In this document: one piece after another, positions 35,770 to 44,249 of the stretch
How positions within the stretch are numbered: the stretch's first letter is position 1
Layout: each line of letters starts with the position of its first letter
Program-made: the position numbers and the translations under genes
Origin: Kocuria turfanensis
Lineage (GTDB): Bacteria > Actinomycetota > Actinomycetes > Actinomycetales > Micrococcaceae
DNA: 64,000 nucleotides
Assembly: GCF_001580365.1 (NCBI RefSeq)
Contig: NZ_CP014480.1
Span: 372,001-436,000, forward strand
Direction of reading: 5' to 3'
Notes under the pieces: generated by a model
Told to the model about the DNA's origin: nothing
Seen by the model: the letters and a program-made list of their open reading frames with translations, nothing else
Databases searched by the model: none

Positions 35770-36393
35770 ATGGACAGACCCGACCGGGACCGCGGCAGGG
35801 GACTTCGGCTGGCCGGCGGGGCGGTGACGACGGCAGCCGGGGTGGCTGCCCTTCTGGCCATCTGGCTCCTGCCACCGGCTGATCCTGTGGAGGACCGGAC
35901 CGCGGGGTGGGTGGGAGCCTTCGCGGCCCTGGCGGCGCTGCTGCACGGGGTGCTGTTGCTGGTCGGCTGGTCCAACGGCCGGCGCATGAGTCTGACGCGG
36001 GCACGGTGGCGATACGGGTACACGCCGGTGGCGCTCCTCCTGGCTGCGGGAACCCTGTGGATCGCCACGCTGCTCTCCGACCCTCGGCTGATGATCGGTC
36101 TGTCGGCCTTGTTCGTGGGCAATGCCTTCTTCATGCTCTTCGCCCCCGACAGCGATCCCCAGTGGGCCACGAAGGTCACCCCGGTCCAGCAGCGGCGGTG
36201 GCGGCGGATCCTCGGTGTCCTGGTCGTCGTGACCGTGGTGTGCGCGGGGTCCGCGGTGTGGGCGTTGGGTGCCGAAGCCTTCGGTGCGGCGGTCGTGGTG
36301 ACCTTGGTCGGTGTCATGGCGTTGCTGTTCGGCGCGCTCATCGCGGTGCAACTGTTCCGGTTGCGCCGGGTCAGGAGAACAGCTCACCGGTGA
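35770..36393 (+). CDS. Membrane protein of the 15297 family
   Basis: 207 residues, six predicted helices. Family features: the RARWRYGYTPVALLLAAGTL segment (compare RQWRYGAALVMTLLCTGLL in 15297), a polar loop after the fourth helix with PDSDPQWATKVTPVQQRRWR (compare the LSDAQRRTWRR of 15297), and a basic C-terminal tail RLRRVRRTAHR. It follows 34993 by 156 bp; the two look like a diverged tandem pair. Function unknown. Confidence 0.7.
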   Translation: MDRPDRDRGRGLRLAGGAVTTAAGVAALLAIWLLPPADPVEDRTAGWVGAFAALAALLHGVLLLVGWSNGRRMSLTRARWRYGYTPVALLLAAGTLWIATLLSDPRLMIGLSALFVGNAFFMLFAPDSDPQWATKVTPVQQRRWRRILGVLVVVTVVCAGSAVWALGAEAFGAAVVVTLVGVMALLFGALIAVQLFRLRRVRRTAHR

Positions 36394-36577
36394 GGCGCAG
36401 CCGTCTGCCCTCAGGCGCCGGATCGGAGTGACGAGGCCTCGTGGCTGCCGACAGGGCTCCGAGGAGCGGCGGCTTCGTGGAGGCCGAGCACCCCTGAAGC
36501 CTTGGCCGGTTGCCGCGCATGCATCGGCGCAGTCGGGTTCGGGTCATGGCGTGACGATGCCCAGCAGGATCGCCGTC

Positions 36578-36826
36578 TCACCACTGCCCGGGTGGGATGA
36601 GCAGACCCATCCGGATCGCCGCGATACCGATGAGGATGAAGCCGATGCCGGCGATCAGCGCGCCTGAGGGCCTCGACTGATTCGCGACGAGCTCGCCGAA
36701 CCGCCCGAACATCGCCCGCTGCGCCTCGGCAGTGCCCGAAGCCAGCGACTTGCGGAACGTCACGATGAGGACGCCGATGATGATGGCCACGGGGCCGATG
36801 ATGACCGGTGGCCAGAACATCTCCAT
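36578..36826 (-). CDS. Small two-helix membrane protein
   Basis: 82 residues from ATG 36826. Helix 1 PPVIIGPVAIIIGVLIVTF, a cytoplasmic linker GTAEAQRAMFGRFGELVA, helix 2 ALIAGIGFILIGIAAIRMG. The pattern is common among short actinobacterial membrane proteins. It is convergent with 35770. No function known. Confidence 0.6.
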   Translation of the reverse strand: MEMFWPPVIIGPVAIIIGVLIVTFRKSLASGTAEAQRAMFGRFGELVANQSRPSGALIAGIGFILIGIAAIRMGLLIPPGQW

Positions 36827-37020
36827 GTGCCTGCTGCCTTCCCACCTGTCCTGTGGCAGGTACGACGTCGAGGAGGGGATTGACACCTCGTTCATGCCTT
36901 CCTGGTGCAGGGCTGATCCGACAGACACACTTGTGCTTCGGCGAACCACACACGGGGCGGTGCTGACCGTCGAGAAGACGATAGGAGGTGCCTACGTCGC
37001 GCGGCTCGTGACAGCAGGGG

Positions 37021-38052
37021 TTACTCGCTGACCTCCTCGATCCGGGCGGGCCAGGTGTGTGCATGGCCGGGGACGGCGACGATGATGGTGTGCCGAACGT
37101 GGTGTCCGGCGAGCAGGTCGTGCAGCTCGGCCGCGGTCGTCAGGGTGGACTCGGGCAGAGGGCCGTTGGAGAGCTTGCCGAACTCGTCTCGGGTCTCCGC
37201 CCAGAAGCTCAAGCGGCCGTCCTCGCCTCCGTAGCCGATGTCCAGGGTGCGGATTCCTTCGGCCCTGCCCAACCGTGCGCCGGCGACGATGTCGGCGGCC
37301 GTGACCCTGCCCTTGCCCGTCGGGGCCTCGGCCAGCACGGTGGTGTTGCCCTGCCGGCCGATGAGCTGCACCTCATCGTGCATCGCTCGGCGGGCGTCGA
37401 GGAAGTCCTGGACCGAGGCTTCCGAGGCCAGATCCACGTCCCTGTAGCCGATCAGGGTGGCGCTGCTGTTGCCCACGGGGGAGGACGTCTCCAGGCGGTC
37501 CGTGGCGTCCCGGGTCGCGTCCGTCCACTGGCGGGCCAGCGGCAGGACCGACAGGGGACCTCCGGTCGTCTCGAGGCGGTCGGGCCCGGAGAAGACCACG
37601 ACCTCCCACGTGGCCGGGTCGACCGGGAACGTCACCTCGTCGGGGCCTTCCTCGGGACCCACGCGGTGGCCCTCATGAATCGGCCAGTCGTGCTCGGCGA
37701 TGAGGCGGTGCGCCTTCGGCAGCAGCTGCATCAGCCGGTCCTGATCCGTGCTGTCGTCCAGGCGCAGGTCCAGGGTCCCGGAGCGAGGCGGCCAGGCCCC
37801 GTGCAGGGACCGGTTGATCCAGTACGGTGTCTCCACCGTCAGCACCGCCCGGTCGACCCCGTCGAGCCGCCCCAGTTGCCGCTCCACGATCTGAAGATGC
37901 TGCCACCAGGCATCGAAGGGGGTGCGCACGCTCATCTGCGCGGACAGGAACGTGGCCGCGCCCACGGCAAGAACGAGGCACATCCCCACCAGGGTGAGAA
38001 CGGTGTGCCTCACAGCACGGTGGCGCGCGGAAGCGTCGAACAGGGGTGGCAC
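37021..38052 (-). CDS. Hypothetical exported, membrane-anchored protein
   Basis: 343 residues from a GTG at 38052, with TATGGT about 10 bp upstream. An N-terminal helix (VLTLVGMCLVLAVGAATFLS) anchors a large outside domain of alpha/beta type. Its first part (DGVDRAVLTVETPYWIN, DLRLDDSTDQDRLMQLLPKA) suggests repeated ferredoxin-like folds. No family recognised. The gene is divergent from the paralogue family member at 38207, with only 154 bp between starts. Confidence 0.68.
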   Translation of the reverse strand: MPPLFDASARHRAVRHTVLTLVGMCLVLAVGAATFLSAQMSVRTPFDAWWQHLQIVERQLGRLDGVDRAVLTVETPYWINRSLHGAWPPRSGTLDLRLDDSTDQDRLMQLLPKAHRLIAEHDWPIHEGHRVGPEEGPDEVTFPVDPATWEVVVFSGPDRLETTGGPLSVLPLARQWTDATRDATDRLETSSPVGNSSATLIGYRDVDLASEASVQDFLDARRAMHDEVQLIGRQGNTTVLAEAPTGKGRVTAADIVAGARLGRAEGIRTLDIGYGGEDGRLSFWAETRDEFGKLSNGPLPESTLTTAAELHDLLAGHHVRHTIIVAVPGHAHTWPARIEEVSE

Positions 38053-38206
38053 CTGCTCACCATAGGACGCACCCGGGCGTTGTGACCGTCATGGGCGCCG
38101 TGCCCGGACCCGCTGACGCTCGCATCGTGGCAGGCCGAGATCGGCATTGGTGTTCCCCACTTGTGGCCCGCGCGCTCGAGCGGTACCGGCCGGTAGCGTC
38201 AGCGCC

Positions 38207-39280
38207 ATGGACCAGCCCGCCCAGCAGACCGCTGATGTGCCCGTACCCTCCGCCGGCCGGGTCGTTGCAGGCGCGCTGCCCGGGGCTGTGGTGGCGGTGC
38301 TCGGCATTCCGCTGCTGGCCTGGTGGCTGATGGACGACGCCGGTGACGCGCGGGTCCGCTGGTGGCCGGTGCCGGTCATCGCGCTGGTCGGCCTGATCGC
38401 TCTGCTCGGCCACTACGCCAGGGCCACGCCGCCTGAGGGCAGGACCCGTACCGAGCGCAAGCACATGGAACGGGCGCTGTCCGCGATCCCCCGGAAGGGC
38501 CCTGTCCCGGACGATCCGCTGGTGCGCCGCGCTGTGGTCGTCTCCGCCTGCAACAACATCGCAGCTCTCGTGTTCTGGGGTGCAGTCCTTCTCGGCATGG
38601 CCCTCGGCGCCGGGGTCCGGCCCGGGTACTCCTGGTTCGCGGCCAGTGGCGGAGCGGTGGGACTCGCGGCGGCCGCCGCCGTGCAGCTGCGTCGTCACTG
38701 GGCCAATTACCAGGCCCTGCATCCCCACGCCCATGCCCTCGCTGTAGATGGTGGCGTCCGACAGGTCGACGCCGTCCCGGTGCCTACCGTGGGCCGGGTC
38801 CTCGCGCACTCGGTGCCGGCCGTGCTCCTGCTGGCGGCCGGTGTTCCGCTGGTGGTGCAGTGGACTCTGGAGGGGCACGGCGATGCGCTCGGGAACTGGA
38901 GTCATCTCCCGCTGATCTTGCTGATCACGGTGGCGAGTGTCCTGCACGCCCTCGTGCGTGCCCCCAGGCCGCGGCTCGGGGTGGACGTCGATCGGGGCGC
39001 GATGCAGCGGTGGCTGCTGTTCGCCGCCGTCTCCCGCCGGCTCCCGGAGAATCCGCGCGCCCGGATCACCGCCGGCGCTTTCGCGTGCCAGCAGCTGGAG
39101 GCGGCGGCCCTGATGCTGGCGGGCGTGGCCGGCCTGATCATTACGGCGATCATCCGCTCGAGCCCCTGGTGGGCGATCGTCGGAGCCCTCATCGTGCTGA
39201 TCTGGACGCTCCAGGTGATCCGGGCCCGCCGCGGCTGGATCTACCTGCAGCTGTTGCACACCGCGGACGACACCTGGTGA
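38207..39280 (+). CDS. Double-unit member of the 13068 membrane protein family
   Basis: 357 residues made of two homologous halves of about 165 residues, each with four helices and a charged central loop. Unit 1 has VPSAGRVVAGALPG and ALSAIPRKGPVPDDPLVR; unit 2 has VPTVGRVLAHSVPA and AVSRRLPENPRARIT. The single-unit protein at 13068 and broken copies at 16073 and 42760 belong to the same family. The second unit ends YLQLLHTADDTW like the YLRVLHA end of 13068. GGTAGCGTCAG just before the ATG may be a leaderless -10. Function unknown. Confidence 0.75.
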   Translation: MDQPAQQTADVPVPSAGRVVAGALPGAVVAVLGIPLLAWWLMDDAGDARVRWWPVPVIALVGLIALLGHYARATPPEGRTRTERKHMERALSAIPRKGPVPDDPLVRRAVVVSACNNIAALVFWGAVLLGMALGAGVRPGYSWFAASGGAVGLAAAAAVQLRRHWANYQALHPHAHALAVDGGVRQVDAVPVPTVGRVLAHSVPAVLLLAAGVPLVVQWTLEGHGDALGNWSHLPLILLITVASVLHALVRAPRPRLGVDVDRGAMQRWLLFAAVSRRLPENPRARITAGAFACQQLEAAALMLAGVAGLIITAIIRSSPWWAIVGALIVLIWTLQVIRARRGWIYLQLLHTADDTW

Positions 39281-39720
39281 CGATCGGCAGCTCCACCTTC
39301 AGCACACTCACTGATCTGCTTCTCGCTCAACTGCCGGTCGGACTTTCGGAGGCCCAGCCTGTCCGGAGTCGTGAGCCCCGTGATGACTTCAGCATCATCT
39401 GGGCAGCGAGCCCGCCAGCGTTGTACAGGCGGACGAGGCGGTTGCACTTGGCGTTCCTGTTCGGTGGCCTCGACCCTACTCGCGGGACACCCCGATCAGA
39501 GAGGCCGGCACGCACGCCCTGGTCGCCACCGTGGAGGCCGCCCGCTCAGGCCACCGCACCACCGACACCCCACCCACCGGGATGGTGTGCAGAAGACCGT
39601 CCCTGCTCGAGCAGCAGCCCCCGGCGGCGCCCCGGGCGGCAGGGCAGCCCGGGACCGAGCAGACCCTGGCAGCGCGGCGGACGGGATCGGCAGCAGGACC
39701 GCGGGCAGGGGAGTGGCGTC
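39281..39720. other. Non-coding stretch, start of the decay zone
   Basis: No intact gene. A plus-strand frame around 39490-39590 reads IREAGTHALVATVEAARSGH, which resembles the end of a Gfo/Idh-type oxidoreductase, but is too short to assign. Confidence 0.35.
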
Positions 39721-40125
39721 CTATGGGCGCACGGGGCGTTCGGAGAGGTGAGCGGTGAGCCTCCGGCCTTGGGCGATGGCCCCCAGCTTGGTCTCTCCGG
39801 TGGCGCGGTACCCGAGCGCTTCCCGGGAGGGGGCAGCGACGTCGAGATTCGTCTCCACGATGCTCAGCCGCAGCGTGGTGATCGCTCGCGCCGCCGCGAT
39901 GGTGGCGTGCAGGTGTTCGTGGAGGTCCCGGGCGCAGCCGTGTCCATGGTCGGCGGCCCTGACCTGGAGCACGCCGATGGAGGCGTGCGCTCCGCTGGGC
40001 CAGCGCAGTGCCGGGTCGGCCACGGCGACCAACCGCTGTCCTTGGAAGAGCCCGCAGGCCCGTTTCCGGATTCCGGCCGACCCGGCCGGGTGCAGTCGGG
40101 GGCGGTGCGGGTTGCGACGATTAGG
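39721..40125 (-). pseudogene. GNAT acetyltransferase, C-terminal part, cut by ISL3
   Basis: The minus-strand frame reads FQGQRLVAVADPALRWPSG, ASIGVLQVRAADHGHGCARD, SIVETNLDVAAPSREALGYR, a GNAT fold from strand 3 to the end. The acetyl-CoA loop is altered (GHGCARD for the usual RGxGxx). The 5' side stops at the left end of the ISL3 element (40126). The probable start of the same gene is on the far side of the element at 41569-41645. Confidence 0.7.
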
Positions 40126-41568
40126 GGCCCTTCACAAATGAGCATGGGTAGGTGTCTTTCTCCACGGCCGGTGTCCGCCGGCGGCGAGCAGGGCGCGTAG
40201 ACGGTAGTTCTCGAAGTTACGGAACCCGCGGGCGACCCTGCGCATCGTCTCGATCACCCCGTTCACGGCCTCGGTGGGCCCGTTCGAGGCCCCGGAGGTG
40301 TCGAAGTAGGCCAGGATCGCAGCCTTCCACCGCCGCAGAGTGCGGCCGAGCCGGGCGACCTCCGGAATCGGGCAGGTGGGGAACGCATCGAGGACCTCGG
40401 CGACGAGCCGGCGCCCGTGCTCGGGGCGGGCGTGGTAGACGGCGCGCAGCTTCTGGTAGCAGTGCCAGGCCAGGGTCACCTCATGGTGCGGGTCCCCAGC
40501 CACCAGCTTCGCGTTGAGCCGGGTGATCTGCTTGGCGGTGAGGTGCTCGGCGCCGATCTGCAAGGTACGGCGGATCCCGTAGAGCGGGTCCCCGGCCCGG
40601 CCTCGGTGGCCCAGGGTGTCCTGCTGCACGCGGCGACGCACCTCGTCCACGACCTGCCCACCGAGCTTCACCACGTGGAAGGCGTCCAGGACGGTGATCG
40701 CCTCCGGGAGCTCGTCGCGGATCGCGTTGGCGTAGCCGTGGAACGGGTCCAGCGTCGCCGTGCGGATCCCGCTCGTGAACCCCGGCCCCTGGGTAGCAAG
40801 CCAGTCGCCGTAGGCCGCCCCCGTGCGCCCGGGCACCAGATCCAGCAACCTCGCCCGGGGCCGGCCGTCCTCACCGCGGGAGTGATCCACGATGCCGGTG
40901 ACCAGCCCGGTGCCGGGCGGACCCACATGGCGCCAGACGTGCTCGTCGACGCCCAAGGCGTTGACCCCGGACAGCCGGTCCTCGGCTGTCAGCTGGGTCT
41001 CGATGACGGGGACGATCGCGTGCCAGACGGTGTTCCAGGCGACCCCGAGCATCTCGGCCAGGGCCGAGACTGCGATGTCGTGGGAGCGCAGCTGCGTCAC
41101 CGCCCAGGCGATCGCGCGGGTGGTGAGCTTGGCCCGTGGCGCGGCGAGTTCGTGGACCTCGCTGAACGTCGAGATCTCGCAGGCATCCTCCCGGCACCGG
41201 AGGATCCGCTTGCGCCACAGCACCCGCACGGGCACTCCGGCACACGGCAGATCGTGGAGCAGGACCTCCCGCCGGCCGTGACCGGTGGCGAGCACCCCGC
41301 ATCCTGGGCAGCCCGCCAGCGATGAGGCGGTTTCCGCCACCACGGTGAACGAGCGTGGCCCGCGTTCCACCGTCAGGACGTGGACGTCGGTCAGGTCGAA
41401 GAGCGCGCACGCGGGTGCGCAGATAGCATGAGACACGTCGAGGCCTTCATGGATCAGGTTGCTTGGTCGCTACCCATCCTGGAGGCCTCGACCTCTACCC
41501 AGGCCTCACAACACGCGCTCCGGAACGTCCCCACGCACCCCTCTACCCATGCTCATTTGTGAAGGGCC
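40126..41568 (-). mobile_element. ISL3-family insertion sequence, 1443 bp
   Basis: Perfect 26-bp terminal inverted repeats, beginning GGCCCTTCACAAATGAGC, lie at 40126-40151 and 41543-41568. ISL3 elements normally make an 8-bp duplication; the flanks (CGATTAGG and GGTTTACC) do not match, so a neighbouring deletion or recombination followed insertion. One intact transposase gene is carried. Confidence 0.88.
40132..41436 (-). CDS. ISL3-family transposase
   Basis: 434 residues. N-terminal zinc-binding region with CPGCG (residues about 43-47) and CREDACEI; helix-turn-helix (HDIAVSALAEMLGVAWNTVW); DDE core with the Asp in LGVDEHVWR, the Asp in ATLDPFHGYANAI, and Glu in SNGPTEAVNGVIETMRR. The stop codon lies in the left inverted repeat. 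The frame is full length, so the element may be active. Confidence 0.92.
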   Translation of the reverse strand: MSHAICAPACALFDLTDVHVLTVERGPRSFTVVAETASSLAGCPGCGVLATGHGRREVLLHDLPCAGVPVRVLWRKRILRCREDACEISTFSEVHELAAPRAKLTTRAIAWAVTQLRSHDIAVSALAEMLGVAWNTVWHAIVPVIETQLTAEDRLSGVNALGVDEHVWRHVGPPGTGLVTGIVDHSRGEDGRPRARLLDLVPGRTGAAYGDWLATQGPGFTSGIRTATLDPFHGYANAIRDELPEAITVLDAFHVVKLGGQVVDEVRRRVQQDTLGHRGRAGDPLYGIRRTLQIGAEHLTAKQITRLNAKLVAGDPHHEVTLAWHCYQKLRAVYHARPEHGRRLVAEVLDAFPTCPIPEVARLGRTLRRWKAAILAYFDTSGASNGPTEAVNGVIETMRRVARGFRNFENYRLRALLAAGGHRPWRKTPTHAHL

Positions 41569-41645
41569 GGTTTACCGGTCGTTCTCGACCAAATAATCAT
41601 CGGGCAACCGTACGTCGAACTGATCAGGGAGCTGCCACGGCTTTC
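41569..41645 (-). pseudogene. GNAT acetyltransferase, N-terminal scrap
   Basis: The minus-strand frame RKPWQLPDQFDVRLPDDYLV resembles the beginning of the GNAT family to which 39721-40125 belongs. It runs into the ISL3 right end. No start codon is left upstream. Confidence 0.45.
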
Positions 41646-42175
41646 TCTCATCCCGTTCATGGAGGGCAAGAGGGCTTTTTCGGCCATACGTCACATGCAA
41701 AGGGCCGGATACGACGGAAACATGCTTCGCATATGGACGGTTGGCGGCGGACCTCGTGACATCGACGGGTTCGGTTTCTGCTCGTCGTCTCGGAACCGGC
41801 GGTGAGTCATCGGAGCAGGAAAGATAACGGGGTCTGCCAGTACATGACCGGGGCGGATATGGCGGCGACCAGGACAATGTGTGCGCGGACCGCGTTTGCT
41901 CCTGCCTTCGCCGGACGGTGCCAGGAAACCGCTCACAAATGAAAAACGCCGGACCACACCGACCGTCTATTGGACAGTCCCAGAAGGTTACGTCAGGGCG
42001 CTTCATCGCCGGGCCAGGAGAACATCCGCCAGCAGGGCGCGGGACTGGCACAGAATTAGCGGACGCAAGCAGTCGTGATTTCTCCAAGAGGGCCTGCTGA
42101 TGCGTCGTTCCCAATGGTGCAAGCATTGTGACGACTTATCCGCCAGTACCGGGAAACAGTCGTAGTCTCAGAACA
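41646..42175. other. Non-coding stretch with CATATGG repeat
   Basis: No gene seen. Lower GC than the surroundings in parts. Holds the dispersed repeat copy at 41723-41760 and, just before 42176, a TAGTCT hexamer 8 bp ahead of the next ATG. Confidence 0.4.
41723..41760 (+). repeat. Dispersed CATATGG repeat, copy
   Basis: TGCTTCGCATATGGACGG then TTGGCGGCGGACC matches the 11679 and 19891 copies. The second half (TAGGGGTT) is replaced by unrelated sequence. Confidence 0.45.
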
Positions 42176-42373
42176 ATGAGGGGGGAACGCGAGGATGCAG
42201 AGACCACGGGGGGAGCAGGTCTCGCTGTAGGGCTGGTGCTCTTCGGAACCGTACTGGTGGGGCTGCTCACATGGATCATCTGGAGGGGGTCCGGCAACTT
42301 GGTGCTGGCGTTCGTCGTCGCAGTGGTGCCGGTTGCGGTGAGCCTGGCGTGGCTGTGGTCACGAATGCGCTGA
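42176..42373 (+). CDS. Small two-helix membrane protein
   Basis: 65 residues from ATG 42176: acidic N-terminus (MRGEREDAETTGG), helices at about 14-34 and 42-60, end RMR. TAGTCT 8 bp upstream suggests a leaderless message. Its size and topology match the 16433 and 16894 proteins. Confidence 0.55.
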   Translation: MRGEREDAETTGGAGLAVGLVLFGTVLVGLLTWIIWRGSGNLVLAFVVAVVPVAVSLAWLWSRMR

Positions 42374-42759
42374 ATCATCCGCCGGGCGGCAGTCCTACCA
42401 GGGCGCACGGCAGAGCGCCGGCCGTGACCAGGGTGGTCCCGGCCGGCCATCCCGGCTGGAGAGCAGTGCTCAGCGGAACGACGTCGAACATCGTCCGGCA
42501 GTGCTTGCGGGTCATGCCGCTCTCGAGGTCGACGATCATCAGGTCGTCGCCTTCTTCTGGTCCGTGGTCATTTTCTGGGGGTTCGGCCGCCGGGCCTCCG
42601 GCGAGCGCGTGGCAGCGGTGATCAACGTCGGTGCGGTCATGATGGGCGATGTGAAGGCGCGGGTTCAGCGTCGACCTCGGCATCCGGCGATGCAACACAT
42701 GAGCAGGGCAATGCGTGCACTGCCGGAAAGCGCTGGACTCCCGTCGACAGTTGTGACGT
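42374..42759. other. Non-coding stretch
   Basis: No confident gene. A minus-strand frame around 42380-42540 (MIVDLESGMTRKHCRTMFDV ... TLVTAGAL) has some coding character but no recognisable family. Confidence 0.3.
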
Positions 42760-43140
42760 GGCATGGCAGCAGGGGTTCCTCTCCGGTGCGTCGTGGTGCC
42801 CCGCCGGACTGGCCCGCAGCGTCGTGGGTGTGACGAGAGACCATGGCGCAGAACCCGACGGCGACCAGCCTCCTTCATCCGGGGAGTCGTCCTGGGCATG
42901 TTCGTCCGGCCGGACTCTCCGTGGTCGAGCTTTCTCGGCGCCCCGACAGGCATGGCCCTGGTGCCAGCATCTCGGCTCCGCCGAAGCCTGACCTACCTGA
43001 AGGTCCTGCACGCTCAGGCGCGAACCGACGATCAGCCGTCTCCGCGTCACTGGTCGAGGAAGCCGCGCCGTACGAGGAGCCTCGCCAGGACTGCTGCAGT
43101 CCCGATGATCGGCAAGGTTCGCGGTATTGCCTGAGGGGTT
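42760..43140 (+). pseudogene. Truncated duplicate of the 13068 membrane gene and its flanks
   Basis: The 5' flank (GCAGCAGGGGTTCCT ... GTGCGTCGTGG ... AGCGTCGTGGGTGTG), the coding end and about 90 bp of 3' flank all match 13000-13730 at DNA level. The protein frame keeps FIRGVVLGMFVRPDSPW and SFLGAPTGMALVPASRLRRS, YLKVLHA, but the first two helices and the VPxDP loop are deleted. The start ATG 42843 is out of frame with the remainder. A clear relic of a segmental duplication. Confidence 0.78.
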
Positions 43141-43614
43141 CCGGTACGCGCGCACTCGTGGTCGGCCCGATCGACGGACCGGACGCCGGTGGGTGTCACC
43201 CCCATCCCTGACTTCCTGGTCCTCAGGAACGAGGGGCGGCCACGACGAAGGAGATTGTCGGGCGATCATGCCCGTCGTCCTGTCGACGACGGCGGTCCGG
43301 TGCCGTCGGGTGCACGTTCTTTCTGACAGGACATGACCTGACTCGGAGTCTTGAATTCGGAAATCCCTTGACAGGGGGTCAAGCTCCCGCGGACACTTTT
43401 CCCATGCCGTTGTGTTGCACGATACGCACAGCGTTGCACTATTTGCAGATGTTCTGTTCCGGTTTCGTATCCCCAGCCGATGTCACGCCACGTCCGATGG
43501 CCGACCGTTCCCCACGTACCGCTCGGTCGCGGGTTTTCCCGCTTTCCGCAGCGCGGGGGGCGACGTCGGTCCCTGCCAGAACGACACAAAGATCACAACG
43601 CCAGGAGATCCACT
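43141..43614. other. Non-coding stretch before a small ORF
   Basis: No gene seen. A TTGACA near 43369 has no good -10 at standard spacing. The last 150 bp are slightly richer in A/T and may be the leader of the 43615 frame. Confidence 0.3.
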
Positions 43615-43782
43615 ATGACTCGTGTACGCCGCCTTCTGACGGGCATCCTCAACGACTGGTCCATCTCGAGGCCTGCTTCGGCCCACGACAGTGCTGTCAC
43701 CGTCACCCCTCAGCCTTACGGCGCCTCGGGGCGACTCACCGCCGGCCCCTGGGAGGGTCTCCAGCTGGACGTCACCGACTGA
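43615..43782 (+). CDS. Small protein, unknown
   Basis: 55 residues from ATG 43615 with AGGAG at 7 nt. N-terminus basic (MTRVRRLLTGILNDWSIS), C-terminus with SAVTVTPQPYGASG and GPWEGLQLDVTD. No membrane helix. The ribosome site is its best support. It lies next to a broken alcohol dehydrogenase. Confidence 0.4.
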   Translation: MTRVRRLLTGILNDWSISRPASAHDSAVTVTPQPYGASGRLTAGPWEGLQLDVTD

Positions 43783-43884
43783 CAGTTCCGCGACGTCCTC
43801 GCCGCGTCGCCCTTCCGTAGCCCAACCACACCGGGGTGCGTCCCCGGGTGGACCCGACGTCCGTCCGGAACGGCAGCCACCGTG

Positions 43885-44125
43885 TGCACGGGGTCGAAGC
43901 GGTCGCCGTCAGGGCGAAGAACGCCGCCGTCATCGTCGAAACCATCCTGGTGCCCGGCCCGGGGCCGGGGAGGCGCTGCTGAACGTGCTCGTCTGCGGGG
44001 CGTGCCAGACCGGCCGCCGCCGGGTGGTGGACGGCGTCCGGCACGCCTTCCCGATCCTGCTGGGCCACGAGGCCTTCGGAATCGTCGCCGCGGTCGGGGC
44101 GGTGGTGGCCGTGGGGAACGAGTGA
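43885..44125 (+). pseudogene. Zinc alcohol dehydrogenase, N-terminal fragment (mycothiol-dependent type)
   Basis: The frame GVEAVAVRAKNAAVIVETIL, VPGPGPGEALLNVLVCGACQ, ILLGHEAFGIVAAVGA matches the GroES-like N-terminus of MDR alcohol dehydrogenases, closest to S-(hydroxymethyl)mycothiol dehydrogenase. The catalytic Cys (CGAC) and the GHE Glu remain, but the zinc His after CxxC is changed to Gln/Thr, and a frameshift gives TGA at 44123-44125 where VGDFVILNW is expected. The coenzyme domain is absent. Confidence 0.75.
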
Positions 44126-44197
44126 TCCCTGGTGGGGGAACGGACGGCAGGGAAACCCGGTCGTCCCCGGAGGCCCGGTGAACCCCCTGCGCGGGAA

Positions 44198-44233
44198 GGG
44201 CGGCACTCGTGCCGTGATGCACACTCGGTTCCT
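44198..44233. repeat. 36-bp dispersed repeat, copy 2
   Basis: Shares 23 identical bases with 15128-15150 plus a similar upstream GGCAC-hairpin. It is 17 bp from the end of the truncated 15297 paralogue at 44250. Confidence 0.6.
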
Positions 44234-44249
44234 CGCCGGAGTGGCGCGC

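Noticed and set aside
41572..42126. Minus-strand 184-codon frame over the region right of the ISL3 element
   Set aside because: Pro/Arg/Ser-rich, no start context and no family; only its last 20 residues look like an acetyltransferase remnant.
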